A stretch of 64,000 bases of DNA from Siderastrea siderea (GCA_964030785.1 OZ034967.1:55775265-55839264), one strand, 5' to 3'; positions 1 to 12,187 are shown, counted from the first letter of the stretch. Made by a program: numbers and translations. The notes: a model not told the origin generated them from the sequence alone.

Positions 1-351
1 GCATAGTGACTTTAAACCCCAGTAATTTTCCAGGAATTTTGTCGAGAGGTTGTTAGAAGTGAACGTGGAAAAAGAAGTGATAAACACATTAGTTTGTGGG
101 CATCTGTGAAGAAAATATCCTCTGCTATATTGCAGTGATATACATGTATGATATGACTATATATGATCTTGTATAAATAAGTGTTGCTGTTGTTTGCAAG
201 CGTTTCCAACGCGAGGAAAAATCCACAAAAACGCTCGCTACGCAGGATATCACAATGTCGTGATTGTAGTTGTGATACTTGATACCGTGGCTTATCACAC
301 GAATCTGACAAATTGTCCTTCAAACCAAATTATCATCACGCAATCCATCCA

Positions 352-676
352 GTTGTCACGAGAATCGAGCGAGTAAATTGTCACGCGAACCATGCACCGT
401 AGTAGTATTGTTCCGTTTGTTCGAGGGTAGAGTCCATCTTGTGAATTCCCCAGGGTACGACAGCAAACCCTCTTTGAATTTTATTTCATTTTGTTTTTGC
501 AAGGTTGTATGGAAGCAGTTTTTTTACAACTAGACTTTTTCAAAGTCCTTTTCTCGCGATTTGGGGTATAGTTGGCAGACCCTGGGGGCCTCCATATCTC
601 GGTTCCGGCGAACCCTCCACCCTCCACCTTAGAACAAACTACATGGTTCGCGTGACAAAGCTTTGGTTCACGTGAT
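352..676 (+). promoter_or_regulatory. Upstream CACGCGAAC-type motif cluster of TRIM-NHL copy A
   Basis: Four variants of one motif lie upstream of copy A: GTTGTCACGAGAA at 352-364, ATTGTCACGCGAACC at 377-391, and two in reverse orientation, GGTTCGCGTGAC at 645-656 and GGTTCACGTGAT at 665-676. The same motif is upstream of all the other TRIM-NHL copies, so it is a shared promoter-region feature. Which factor binds it, if any, is unknown. Regulatory function is inferred from recurrence only. Confidence 0.45.
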
Positions 677-763
677 TGATAGAAAACGATTACAAACGAT
701 AGAATAAATTAGCTATTTTATGTGTTTGTCCGTTTGCAGCGAACTCGTCTTGTCGATTGGCGC

Positions 764-907
764 GATGTGATTCATAACCTAAAGAATGAAATAACTTAAA
801 CGGCCTGTGTTCTCCTGTAAACAAATCCCTAACAACTGGCTTGCTTACGCCTGCATATCGGCGCTGAGCCTTGCCTAAACAACGTGGCAAGGACGAACGC
901 CCGCCAT
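764..907 (+). pseudogene. Decayed RING-finger coding remnant of copy A
   Basis: This stretch is in frame with the downstream open frame and aligns codon by codon with the RING segment of copies B-F. Recognisable pieces are the DV-IHNL-EIT start, TNP-QL in the middle, and the VAR...R segment near the end. It contains TAA stops at 797-799, 818-820 and 830-832, and most RING cysteines are gone; the CPLC/CPIC ligand pair is replaced beyond the remnant's end. The decay is mostly substitution rather than deletion. The RING E3 domain is therefore lost and translation can only start after it. Confidence 0.8.
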
Positions 908-2941
908 ATGGCAAGATCAAATATTGAATTTGCCGGACTGAAGTCGCTGGGAGTCGCTGTGCCTGAGAATGGCACGATGGAAACTCAGCCTAGCTGTTTG
1001 TACGTGGAAAATCCGCTCGATATTTTGGCCGTCAAAAAATGCAATACCTCAAAGGTGACTTGTGGAAATTGTGATGAGAAACACGAGGAAGCGTCGTATT
1101 GTTTTCATTGCGGCAAATTTTGGTGCCAAGGTTGTTTGAACGCACACAACATTTTGAAGGAAAACAAAGAACACCGCGTTCTTGCTGTCAGAGATTTTAA
1201 AGATAAGGACTTTGAAGATGTTCTTAGTAAAGAGAGAATCATTGGAACTGCGCTGAAGAGTAATATCGCTTCAAGGCTTGACGCTGCAAAGAAATCGTCC
1301 AAGACAATTTCCGGTTACATTCAACGACTGGAGGAAACCTCACGTCTACTTGAATATCGCTCGAAAACTATCAAGCAACAGATACAACAAACCGCTAAAT
1401 CACTGATCATGACCCTGCAACAAAAAGAACAAGAGTTATTAGCTGAAGAGGAAAATGAGACAAAAAAAGCCTTAGAACAGCTCAGGAAACAAAAAGGTCA
1501 ATTTCAGGATCGGTTGATCAAGGGCCAGCAATCCATCTCACATATTGAGTATCTTCTTCAATGCCGCACCGGAGAAGAACTTGAAAGGAACAAAACATTC
1601 ATAGATGAACTTTTCAGAGGACTCCCGGAAGAGCCACACGATCCTAGTATGCCATCAACCAATGACTGGAAGACTGTGTCTATGTTTATGCAAAACGAAA
1701 AAGTCTCTGAAAGCCTCCTCGAATTGGGAATCGGTCACCTAGTTACCAACAAAAGCGCAACAGAAGCAAATCAATGTTCAGTGGAAGTATTTCAAGCCGC
1801 TACAGCAGGGCTGGAAACAGAGATTGAAGTGATCACACGGAACTCTGAAGGAGAACAATGCTATTGTCCTGGAGACTATGTAACTGTAGCATTAATTTCA
1901 CCTCAAGATCAAAACACTGCTGTTGAAATGAAAATAATTAACAAGAATAATGGCAGCTACATAGTTTCCCTTATTCCAAGTGAAGCTGGACAACATTTAC
2001 TAACCGTTCAAGTAAATGGAGAAAACATTAGAGAATTTCCACCGATTGAAATCAAAGCACGATCATTTGTGCCTTTGAGATTTATTGCAAAAGGAAGCAT
2101 TCAGAACAGTGAAACTCTCACAGAGATTTCACCTCTCAGCAAGAGTGTTGTAGCACTGGCCCCGCCGAACAATTTGAGACACCCCTGGGGAGTGGCCTCA
2201 AACGACTCTAATGAGATCTTTGTAAGTGATATGGACAATAATAGAATTGTAGTTTTCAATGAAAAAGGGGAGTTTATCAGGTCCTTTGGACAGAATTTGC
2301 TATATAAACCAACTGGGATGTGCATTGATAATGAAGGTAGGGTTTATGTGGCAAACAGAGGTAATAACAAAATATTACTTTTCAATGCCAAGGGAGAATA
2401 TATCACGGCAGTTCACAATGGTGAACTATTTCAGGAACCTCGACAAATATCACTTAACGCACAAGGAAATCTCTTTGTCTGTGACGTAGGAAATCAGTGT
2501 ATTCAGTTAATTTCTCCCAACGGAAGCATTTTAAAAACTATAGGGAAGGGTGGGCTTCGTAAGCCAGTTGGATGTTTGTGTTATGAAGATAAAGTTTTTG
2601 TGTCAGATTATGATACCCATCTTATTAAGGTTTACAACGTCAGCGATGGGAGATTTCTGTATGAGTTCGGCAGATATGACACTGTGGATGTAGAACTAAA
2701 TGAACCAATTGGACTAGCAGTGGACAAAGGAAGACACCTTCTAGTTTGTTCAGGGTATTCATTCGATAACCCGCACAGAATACTTGTATATACTTTAGAC
2801 GGAAAGTTTGTCACAATGTTTGGGGGATTATGTGGGAGAGGTTTAGGGCAATTCATAGTGCCCACTTCTGTTACGGTTTTAACAAATGGTCGCATTGTTG
2901 TTTGCGAGTTTGAGAACTGTCGTTTACAAATGTTTGAATAG
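908..2941 (+). CDS. TRIM2/3/71-like (TRIM-NHL) protein lacking its RING, copy A
   Basis: This is a single open frame of 677 codons from the first ATG after the RING remnant. The domains in order are one B-box-type zinc finger at about residues 48-90 (CGNC, then CFHC, then FWCQGC, then HRVL), a coiled coil at about 110-220, a filamin/ABP280 repeat at about 290-395, and six NHL blades at about 430-677 (for example GVASNDSNEIFVSDMDNNRI). The second B-box is reduced to a short linker. TRIM-NHL proteins normally combine RING ubiquitin-ligase activity with NHL-mediated RNA or protein binding. Without the RING this copy could only bind targets, or act through partners that pair with its coiled coil. 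It has no introns. It may be a functional truncated protein or a young pseudogene; the fully open frame favours the former. An in-frame GTG lies upstream at 884 but is not a likely start. Confidence 0.75.
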   Translation: MARSNIEFAGLKSLGVAVPENGTMETQPSCLYVENPLDILAVKKCNTSKVTCGNCDEKHEEASYCFHCGKFWCQGCLNAHNILKENKEHRVLAVRDFKDKDFEDVLSKERIIGTALKSNIASRLDAAKKSSKTISGYIQRLEETSRLLEYRSKTIKQQIQQTAKSLIMTLQQKEQELLAEEENETKKALEQLRKQKGQFQDRLIKGQQSISHIEYLLQCRTGEELERNKTFIDELFRGLPEEPHDPSMPSTNDWKTVSMFMQNEKVSESLLELGIGHLVTNKSATEANQCSVEVFQAATAGLETEIEVITRNSEGEQCYCPGDYVTVALISPQDQNTAVEMKIINKNNGSYIVSLIPSEAGQHLLTVQVNGENIREFPPIEIKARSFVPLRFIAKGSIQNSETLTEISPLSKSVVALAPPNNLRHPWGVASNDSNEIFVSDMDNNRIVVFNEKGEFIRSFGQNLLYKPTGMCIDNEGRVYVANRGNNKILLFNAKGEYITAVHNGELFQEPRQISLNAQGNLFVCDVGNQCIQLISPNGSILKTIGKGGLRKPVGCLCYEDKVFVSDYDTHLIKVYNVSDGRFLYEFGRYDTVDVELNEPIGLAVDKGRHLLVCSGYSFDNPHRILVYTLDGKFVTMFGGLCGRGLGQFIVPTSVTVLTNGRIVVCEFENCRLQMFE

Positions 2942-4210
2942 GTGTGGACAAACAATGGTCCTCGGATTATACAGCGTTGAACTCCGCTACAACTGACCAA
3001 AGCCAATGCATGACAGGACGATGGAAACTGAACAATTAGTCGAGTAAAAGTTAACAAATGTAACGAATTTCAGTTGTGGTGCCAAGAGGATTCAACTGCA
3101 TCGCTTGTCAGTACACTTACTTTAAAAAGAAGCAATTAATTTGCCCTGTTAGCTAGAGTTTTCTGAAGTGCGAAGCTTTTTTGTTATTTATAAGCCAGCG
3201 CAATGTTCGGCTTGTACTTGCTTTGGGGTGGAATTAAGCGGAATCATTTGACCTTCGAGATTCATGATACCTGCCTTTTTTCCCCAATGATTCATGATTC
3301 ATGATATTCATGATTCATTTGTCACTGTTTTATTCAGAAAACTGAAAGAAAACACAAATAAAACTGTACATGTTACACTTTATTTAAATGTGTCAAACTC
3401 ATTTTATAAAATATTCTCAACTTAACGGATCACCGAAATTAAAATCCCAAGAGAGGAAGTACCGAAGAAGTACTCTCCCTTGACTTTGCTCCAGTCAACA
3501 CGTACCTGTTGTCATGGTGACAACAAAAAAATTTGTATATGTGTTCAGAGCAAAACGTTGTCAGTCCCCTCGTATAAGTATTCTTGAAGTAATCGTTTCC
3601 GTTTTGCACACGTGTACGATTAAAAACGATCGAAAACGCCACTTTGTGGGGACTTGTTCAAAAGGAAAACGATTCCCAAAAACGTCCGTTTCCGATCACT
3701 TAGGCGTGGCCGAAAGGTCAACTTGAACCGTAAAAATGGTCCGTGTTCGATCATTCTTGCCGTCCACATTGTTCTAAAAGCAACACACAACTTGAACTAG
3801 GACAGCGCTTTTGAAAATGTCCGTGTGTTTTCAATCACTTTCGATCTTATACGTCCGCCATACCTGTGGACTGGAAACTGAACCGAATAAATAATATTCG
3901 CTTAGAAAGAAAAAAGATTGAAAAGGGCTGTGTACGGAAGAAGCCTTATACACTTTGTATTTTCACTTTATGCTCTACTGTGTCTGTGGATTCGATTGAA
4001 TTAGTTGGCATTGGAATTTAAACGAAATTCAAACACGTCATTGACACTCGCGAAAGCTTGCAAAATGATAAAAAATGAGGGTCATAGTATAAACATTCAC
4101 AGTTGCCTAAATGTTTGGAGGTTAAAGCATGGATTCATAAACATACCGCATGGCAGCTACTTATCTCTTTGATAAATACGCATCCACGTTTCAAGGTTTC
4201 ATCAATGTCA
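2942..4210. other. Intergenic, no gene recognised
   Basis: I see no convincing coding signal. At 3258-3325 there is a cluster of the short repeat ATTCATGA. The rest is ordinary AT-rich sequence with several short open frames that show no domain. Confidence 0.5.
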
Positions 4211-5715
4211 CTAATACAGCCTGATTCGTGTAGCAGATCGTCCCGTCCTTGTGCTGTAAGGCGTGCGTTGGGGAAGACCGTCGCTGTCCTCATCATCAGA
4301 GGAGCTCTCGTTGTCGCTTTCTACGTCAGTGTCACATCCTCCTTGCAACATTCGCTCAATTGTGTCTACCTCCGTTTGAGGGAGATTGTAAAGTTTTGCA
4401 CCAGACGCATCCGTGGTGATGTTAGTGTTCACTCGGTCAACAATGGCATAAGGGGAATTTTTGTTGTCCCTGTAAGCCTCTTTAAACACGAGGGAGACCT
4501 CAGAGTTGCTATTGTCTAGCCAAAGGAGGTCAACCGTGTCTTCTGCAAACTCCAATTCCATTCCCGTTCGACTCTTAACGAGTAGGTCTTTTAACAGTAC
4601 TGCCAGGAAAAAGCTAAATTGTTCTCTGCGTCGAGCATGTTTTACAGCAAGCACCTCCTGCGCGTAGAACAATACTTCGTACTGAAAGTGAGTTTGTTGA
4701 TTGCGCGGCCCGTTGTTTTCCTCAGGATTGGGTTCACCAAGCAAGGAGGCGATTGTAACTGTGGAGCCTGGCTCTCGTGGCTGTGTGCAAAACGATATTT
4801 GGTACGGTAAATGGCCAGTATCCTCTTTGCTTTTGTCGCGTACGGTGTGCTGTCTCACACTTTTTCCAAAGGTGGTAGCAGACTCGCGGAGCTGTTGCTT
4901 GTCTTCCAAGGACAGTTTCTCCATTGCTGTCTCAAGCTTCAGCACCTGGGAAATTAGTGGGGGGCTAGCATCCATCACTTTGTTAGGGTAGTAGCTTTTA
5001 AGGTCTGTATAGTAGTGAAATTGGCCACGATACATTTTCTTTTGAAGCTCTCTGACACAAGATGCACGTCGAATCCCGTATTCCAGCTGCGTTGGCATCG
5101 GGCCATCCTTTCTCATAAGGGAAAAGAAGTTTTCAACCATCAGCGTGACCATTGGTTTCAGACGGATCTAGGTGTGTGAAAGAAGATCGGTAGCACCTAA
5201 CTCCGTCAGCATGTTTTCCAGGCGAACTAGGCTCTCATGCATCAACATAAATGACCTACGAGTGCAGTATGGAATAATTTGATCGGAACCTTGTGTAGAA
5301 ACACGGCCAGGTCTTTGTCTAGTTTGCTCTCCCCAAGCCATGAAAAACTCGACGAGCTTTTCAACTACTGTTAATGCTTGATCAAATGTTTTTCTTGGTT
5401 CCACTCTGTAGTGATCGAGGTCAAACCACTGTGCATAGGGAAACACAATAAATGACAGCTTTCTTAGAGGGCTAGCGTTACTAATAAGTCGAAGAGACTT
5501 ATTTCCAGTGTCGCAAATAATTAAAGTTGACCCCATGTTCGCAATGCCATCATGGGGGGAGTGAAACCTTGCAGACGTAACGATACCATCCTGACTTCCC
5601 GGCTCTTTGGGTTTTCCACAATATAGCTCCACATCCTCATTGTCATTCATAATGGGTAGTTTAAAGATGCAGTGGCTGCTACTTGAAACAAAGAGGTGCG
5701 TGTATTGCAGTTTAG
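4211..5715 (-). pseudogene. Uncharacterised protein with an NHL-like segment, interrupted by an in-frame TAG
   Basis: One frame runs from about 5715 down to 4211 and is broken only by a TAG at 5168-5170. Its first part has an NHL-repeat look (HLFVSSSSHCIF; ARFHSPHDGIA; LIICDTGNKSLRLIS). The second part, after the stop, has a conserved-looking block (VENFFSLMRKDGP, QLEYGIRRASCVRELQKKMY, YYTDLKSYYP) and ends in an acidic Ser/Asp tail. I do not recognise the family of the second part. The VENFF block could be the end of a transposase-like domain, but I cannot support that. The TAG may be a nonsense mutation, or part of a 3' splice site, since a pyrimidine-rich tract (CTTCTTTCACACACCTAG) precedes it. 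No start is certain: the frame stays open upstream of the ATG at 5650, so that ATG is probably internal to an exon. Confidence 0.5.
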
Positions 5716-5897
5716 TTCATTGCAATATTCAAATCCTGTCAGCCATATTTAGCACAAATAAAAAATATACAAGCCCAAACAAATATAAATAAACACGTGA
5801 GTAATCGTGAAATAAAGTAATGGCAACAGTATCTTATGCTGTTTTTTAGGCCTTTTTGTCGTGTTACATCCCAATTTCAGAGCGTTTAGGTCATTTA

Positions 5898-7487
5898 GGG
5901 TAAAATATCGACTGGACCATTGGACCCTTGGACCATTGGACTGTTGGACTATTTTTTGGACCATTTTCTGGACCAGTTTTTTCGACTATTGATAGTTGGG
6001 GAGGGCTCGGTAGGTCATTTTCATCATTTGTTAGGGGGGGGAGGTGGGAATTATAACACTTGTAACAGTACACCTACACTTTAACGGAAATTGTAGTGGA
6101 ACTTATAGAATATTTTGAACGATTAATTAATTTTATCGACTGCTTTTAAATACATGGGGAGGGGTGGGTAGGTAGTTTTCTTCACTTTTGGGGAGGGTGG
6201 AAATTACTAACTGGCCACGAAACATTGACAAGAATGATATCGATAATGGGAGATCTAGAATATTGTTAGCGAATATATCCCTGCAATTTGAACCTGAACA
6301 GAAACAACTAAACGCTTAAAGCTACGCTCACTTGCGAGACACCTTGTTTCGGAAACTGGAAAGGGATCACGTTTTGTCTCGTGTGCAAAGGTAGCCGTTT
6401 TGTTATTGTTCTGTCTGGAAGGAACATTTTTGGCCATCAACTTTAAAATCAAGGTGTGTCGCAAAGATAGGAGTTTTAACGGAAGTACACCTTGAAAAAG
6501 GAAATGACTCTCCTTTTTTGAAAAGTGTACAAGAAGTTTTCTCGGATTATATTAAATCTGAAAACGTGACAAAATGTCAGAGCCCATGTGGGTACGGTCT
6601 CTCATGCATCAAAAGTGAACAAAGCAAAGTTCAAACTTAGTCTGTGTTCCACACTGTAAAGAGAGTTGTCCGGTGTGATTACGAAATATAGAAGTCGCAT
6701 TGTTATTGTTTTGCCTAAAGAAACATTTTATGTAGCTTTCGTTTATTAAGTGGAGTGTACCTTAAAAGAGAGAACTGTTATTTAGAGGATGGCTTTGTAC
6801 GAGTGTACAAAAAAAGTCCTCATATAAGGCTGAAAACGTTAAAAATGTGAACACTGTGCTGCCAGAGTGTGTCTGAACACTTATACGTAGATTATTAACG
6901 GGCGGAAACTCCGTGGTCTCTAGTCAATCAGGAGCATTTGCTTTGATGTGCACTGAAACAATTAAAGTAGAACCTCGGTAACTCGAACTCGGCTGACTCG
7001 AACTCCCCGCTAACTCGAACTAAGTCTAATTTTCCTTCGGCTTGATTTTCAGTAAATAAACTCGAACTCCCGCTAAGTCAAAGTTTTTTTTATCTAATTC
7101 CTGCGGGATTACGAGTTAGCGGGGTTCTACTAATGTATAATTGTTATAATTCAACTCCCCCCCCCCCAAAAGTGAAGAAAACTACCTACCCACCCCTCCC
7201 CAAGTATTTAAAAACCGTCGAGAAAATTAATTAATCGTTCAAAATATTCTATAAGGTCCACTACAATTTCCGTCAATCAAAAGCATTTGCTTTGAAGTGT
7301 AGGTATACTGTTACAAGTGTTATAATTCCCACCCCCCCCCCACAAATGATGAAAACGACCTACCCACCCCTCCCCAACTATCAATAGTCGAAAACACTGG
7401 TCCAGAAAATGGTCCAAAAAATAGTCCAAAAAAAATTCCAACAGTCCAAGGGTCCAAGGGTCCAATGGTCCAGTCCTCGTTTTACCC
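5898..7487. mobile_element. 1.59-kb long-TIR DNA element with TA target duplication
   Basis: The two ends are inverted repeats over about 300 bp. They start GGGTAAAA and contain a GGACCATTGGACCC tract, a run of G before a GGGAATTATAACACTTG block, and an inner part near TTAATTAATCGTTC. The dinucleotide TA flanks both ends (5896-5897 and 7488-7489). There is no transposase, so it is a non-autonomous element, most simply Tc1/mariner-like from the TA target. The terminal part holds internal repeats of TGGACCATTGGACCCTTGG. Confidence 0.7.
6967..7130. mobile_element. Small pogo/Tigger-like MITE nested in the long-TIR element
   Basis: About 164 bp with inverted ends GTAGAACCTCGGTAACTCG and, reversed from the right end, GTAGAACCCCGCTAACTCG. 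Ends rich in AACTCGAACT are typical of pogo/Tigger-type MITEs. It has no coding capacity. Confidence 0.6.
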
Positions 7488-7489
7488 TA

Positions 7490-8728
7490 TGCCATGAGTT
7501 TGGATGTCAGATGAATTCGACACTTGAGAAGTCACACAAGGAAGCCAACCGCAAACGAGATACACTCCAATGGCCATAAACTGTGGGCGATGTTTAGTCA
7601 GTTTTCTTTCTTGGTTTTGCCGATGATTACGAGCCTTCAATTCTGAGTCTTTGTTTTAAAAGTCTCTCAGCCTTGTCGAACACTTAATTGTGAATACATA
7701 GTTTGATTCATCGCACCTTAAGTTTTCAAGTCAAGCCATGCATATGTGACGGTTATCGCCTTAAGCCAAAAATAACAAACAGTCCTCTATGAGGAAGCAG
7801 GGCCACAAAGCCGAATTTGGGGAAATATACTATTAAACAAGAAACAAAGAGATCACAATAAACCCAGCAAATCTGACCCAGCTGGCTAAGAACGCGACAT
7901 TATTTTTCTTTCTTGCAAAATATTGCGTGCGTTCAAACAATCTTTGCACCAAAATTTGCGGCAATGAAAACAATAAGACGCTTCCTCTTTTCAGTTTCGT
8001 ATCATAGTTTCCAGTTTTAAAGGCTACTGTCTACCGTATACCTCAAATCCCGGGCGTACCCTGTTTCATCACGCGGGACCAGCCCAAGGAACGTATGAGC
8101 AGGAGGCTGCTTCATTTGGTGTTAAAAATTAATTTCACGCGGATGAAAATATTAAAAAATGCAGAAAAAAAATAACAATTACTCATCTTAATCCCAGGAA
8201 GTGTGTATGAGTATTTGTCCGCAAGTACAGCATGAAAATAGCAGAAATAGCAGCGAGAATGAAGCGAACTTCTTCTCGATGTGTATAAGTTCAGTGGTGC
8301 AAAGGTTTCAGTAATTGTACTATAAGGGATTGATATCCTTTGTGGTTTTTGTGCTGTTACTTTTTAGGCATCGCAACTGAACTGTTGGAAACTGACCTTT
8401 TCCGGATTTTGAAATCAGCTTGAGGTTAGATCAGTTTTCGCACCCACTCACTAATATAACTGAAAAAGAAAATTGCCAAACGCAAGTTTTCGTCGTTGTG
8501 AAGTTTAATACTTGCTAAAACGGCAGCTAAATTACTGACCAATACTGACCAAACACAGGGAAAAAATCAGAAACCTACAATCCTTTACAAAACTATTAAC
8601 AAGTAACGACAGTTCACACGAATCTTGTGCATGACACTTTTCGGACCAAAACAACATTCATTGGTGGGGTATAGTGGGAGGTTACTTTACTTTAAGTTGC
8701 TAGGCACACAGATATAAACGTGGCATAA
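7490..8728. other. Intergenic, no gene recognised
   Basis: There is no supported coding region. At 7916-7995 there is a short decayed stretch related to the B-box 1 coding DNA of the neighbouring TRIM copies (antisense to TGCGGC-AATTTTGGTGC and GAGGAAGCGTC), which suggests a relic of a lost array member. Confidence 0.4.
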
Positions 8729-11005
8729 TTATTCAAACATTTGTAAACGACAGTTTCCAAACTCGCAAACAACAATGCGACCGTTTTTTAAAACCGTGAC
8801 CGAACTAGGATGTTTAAAGTGCCCCAGCTGTTTCCCATATGATCCTCCAAACATTGTGACTAACTTTCCATCCAAAGTATATACATGAATTCTGTGCGGG
8901 CTATTTAATAAATATCCCGAGCAAACTAGAAGATGTCCTGCTTTATCCATCGCTAGCCCACTTGGTCCATTTAACTCTACATCCACAGTCCCGTATCTAC
9001 CAAATTCATACAGAAATCTCCCATCGCTATTACTGTAAACCTTAATAAGGTGGGCCTCACGATCTGACACAAAAACCTTATCTTCATAACACAAACAGTC
9101 AAACGGTTTGCATAACTCGCCCTTGCCTATTGTCTTTAAAATGCTACCGTTGGGAGAAATGAACTGAACACATTGATTTCCTGAATCACAGACAAAGAAA
9201 TTTCCTTGTGCAGTTATTGATATTCCCCGGGCTTCTTGAAATGATTCACCATTGTGAACTTCCGTAACCAATTCTCCCTTGGAATTAAAAAGTAAGATTT
9301 TGTTACTACCTCTGTTTACTACAAAAATCCTATTTTCCTTATCGATGCATATGCCGGTTGGCTTATTTAGCAATTTTTGTCCAAAGGACCTGATAAACTC
9401 CCCTTTTTCATTAAAAACTACAATTCGATTATTGTCCATATCGCTTACAAAGATCTCATTTGAGTCATTTGAAGTCACGCCCCAGGGGTAATTTAATTTG
9501 TTCTTCTTGCCCATCCTTGAAGCTACAGCCACAAGTGTCTGGCCGAGTGTTTGGTTCGCTAGAAGTGTCTGGCGGAGAGAATGACTTTCAATAGGTCCCT
9601 CTGGAATAAATCCCACAGGTCTAAAGGCACGTTCCTTAATGTCAATTGGTGAAAAATCGACAATGGTTTCTCCATTTACTTGAACGGTCAGTAGATGGTT
9701 TCCATCCACACTTGGAATAAAGGAAACTACGTAGCTGCCATTATTCTTGTCAGTAATTTTCATCTCGACAACAGTGTTTTGCATTTGTTCTTCATGTGCT
9801 GGAATTAACTCTGCACAAATGTTGTCTCCCGGGCAATAATATTGTTCTCCCTCGGAGTCCCTTGTGATTACTTCAATCTCTGTTTCTAGCCCCGCTGTTG
9901 CTGCTCGAATTCCTTCCACTGAACACTGACTTGCTTCAGTGGCGGTTTGCTTAGTGGCTAGATCACCGATTTTCAATTTCTGGAGGCACTCGGCGCTTTC
10001 TTCGTTTTTCACAAAAACGGTAACAGTTTTCCAGTCGATTGTTGATTTCACATCTTGTGGTTCCTGGAGTCCTTGGAAGAGCTCATCTCTGACAGTTTTG
10101 GTTCTTACAAGTTCTGCTCCGGTGCTGCGTTCAACGAGACGTTCAATTTGTGAGATCGATTGCTCCCTCTTTTTCAAATGATCTTGCAATTTATCTTTGT
10201 GTCTCCTGAGTTGTTCTTGGGCTTTCTTTGTCTGATTTTCCACTTCAACTATTGCCTCCCTTTCTTTTTGTCGAAGAGTCAAGCTCAGTGACTCGACTGC
10301 CTGCTGTATCTGTTCCTTGTTAATTTTCGAACGATAATCCAATAGACGTGACTTTTTCTCTAGTTCTCTAATGTAACTGGAAATTGTGTTCGATGATTCC
10401 TTTGCTGTGACCAGTTTAGAAGTGATATTGTTCTTGACAACTTTTGGAATTAATTCTTCAGCGTCCTGCTGCCTTCGCTCAACAGTAACACAAGTTTGGC
10501 TCATGGGGGTATCGCACACTGTGCAATAAAACTTGAATATTGCCCTCTTGAGTAAATCTTTAAAGTCCTTGTCTTGAAAATCTTTGAGAGCTAGGACACG
10601 ATGTTCTTTGTTTTCCTTCAAAATGTTGTGTGCATTCAAACAATCTTTGCACCAAAATTTTCCGCAATGAAAACATTACGACATTTCCTCGTGTTTCTCA
10701 TCACAGTTTCCACAAGTCACCTTTGAAGTGTTGCACTCTTTGATGGCCAAAGTATCGAGCAGATTTTTCACGTACAAAGAGCTTGGCAGAGTTTCTGTCC
10801 AGCCATTCTCGTGCACGGCTACTTCAACATTGCAGAGCGGACATTTGATATCGCCATGATGGGCGCTGGTTCTTGCTAAGTTGTTGAGACATTCAAGGCA
10901 GAAAACGTGAAAGCAGGGCAGTTGTTTGGGATTTGTATACACGTTACTACAAAGTAGGCAAGTCACCTCGTCCTTCAGGTTGTGTATTAGTGTAGAGACA
11001 TCCAT
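8729..11005 (-). pseudogene. TRIM-NHL copy B, nonsense codon in B-box 1
   Basis: The frame is continuous from ATG 11005 to the stop at 8729, except for TAA at 10676-10678. That codon replaces the Tyr between the two halves of B-box 1 (other copies read EEASYCFHC). The domains are a complete-looking C3HC4 RING at about residues 16-58 (CLLC ... CFHVFC ... CLEC ... CPLC), B-box 1 at about 98-135, a degenerate B-box 2 missing its first ligands (FKFYCTVCDTPMSQTC), a coiled coil, a filamin repeat, and a six-blade NHL propeller ending FGNCRLQMFE. Downstream of the stop a 636-codon frame starts at ATG 10639 and holds everything from the end of B-box 1 onward. The product is either a 109-residue RING fragment, an internally started RING-less protein, or nothing. 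Confidence 0.8.
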
Positions 11006-11127
11006 CTTGAATACGAAGGAAAGGAATAGAATCTAAAACGCCACGGATTAAATATTCAACATGGCTGAGTGATTCAGGAAGTAACTTAGCTACTTAGAAT
11101 TGAATTAATCAAACAAAGAAACAATGC

Positions 11128-11185
11128 TCACGCGAATCGCACATTTTTCATTCACGCGAAATACACAATGGTCACCGGAAGCGCA
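11128..11185. promoter_or_regulatory. Upstream CACGCGAA motifs of copy B
   Basis: CTCACGCGAATCG at 11128-11140 and TTCACGCGAAATA at 11150-11162, followed by a weaker GGTCACCGGAAGCGCAC. They lie 120-180 bp upstream of the copy B start and match the motif found upstream of the other copies. Confidence 0.45.
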
Positions 11186-11189
11186 CAAC

Positions 11190-12187
11190 TATCAGACAAT
11201 GGTCTCAGTGTTTTCTCCATGTGGGATAAAAACTGAAATGATTCATGGAAGTCCCGACTGTTTATGAACCATTGAAAACTTACCTTTTTGATACAAAATA
11301 ACCTCACATTACAACAAGAAATTGACTCAGGGTCCGTTTAGGTATTATTTCCTGACTAACTGAATCACTTTTAAACTGAAACAAACAAACAAAACAGATG
11401 AAACAAAACTGCGTGATGTTGCCACTGAAAGCACAGAAAACATCCCATCTCAGTCTTCAATGTTGCACCAGAGTTTAGCTGTCGACACCACATGCTATCT
11501 GTTCGATCAACTTTATTTAGCTATTCCTTATTTACTGATTGATTTTTCCAGTCATTAAGTTCTAATTTCAAATAAACTGTTTATACAAACTCATAGATTG
11601 ACCTTGTTTTGATATGGTGTTCTATTTCAACTACAGGATGACACAGCTATGTTACAGTAACGACGAAGAAAAGAAAATCAGATACTGTGATGTACAAACA
11701 AGACTGTTACGTAAATAGATTCTAACATACATAAAAAAAAAAATATGCAACCTCATTGAACTACAAACCGGGCTAAATACTCAGCCGATTGACATATTTG
11801 CACCTATGAGCTATAACAGAGAAAACGTATCATTTCAGGAATTAAGTTTGAAAACAATTATCCCATAATCACCATAATGTACAGAAGTTGCTTTTCAATT
11901 AACTTATGACTAAAATCAAGCATTCTAGGTTATTTGCATTTTAATTTCATGGATCGGCTGAAGAAAGCTAGAATTGAGTTAGATCGATGCACCGAATCCG
12001 ATTTCTCCATGTTGTTGCATTGAAACTAGTTATTGTTCAATTTCTGTCGAGCTGCCTTGGCATTTAGCGTGATTAGTTTTTCTTTTTTTCTGATTGGACC
12101 CACTAGTTCATCAGGTATTCCTTTAATTTCGCCAGAGAGTTAAGAACCCTCTATTTAATCTGTGAGGAAATTGCTTTACTTGCATCA
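11190..12187. other. Intergenic between copies B and C, no gene recognised
   Basis: AT-rich sequence with only short open frames and no recognisable domain, repeat or RNA gene. Confidence 0.5.

Noticed and set aside
884..907. GTG at 884 as the start of copy A
   Set aside because: It lies inside the decayed RING remnant and is not an ATG; the first in-frame ATG is 908.
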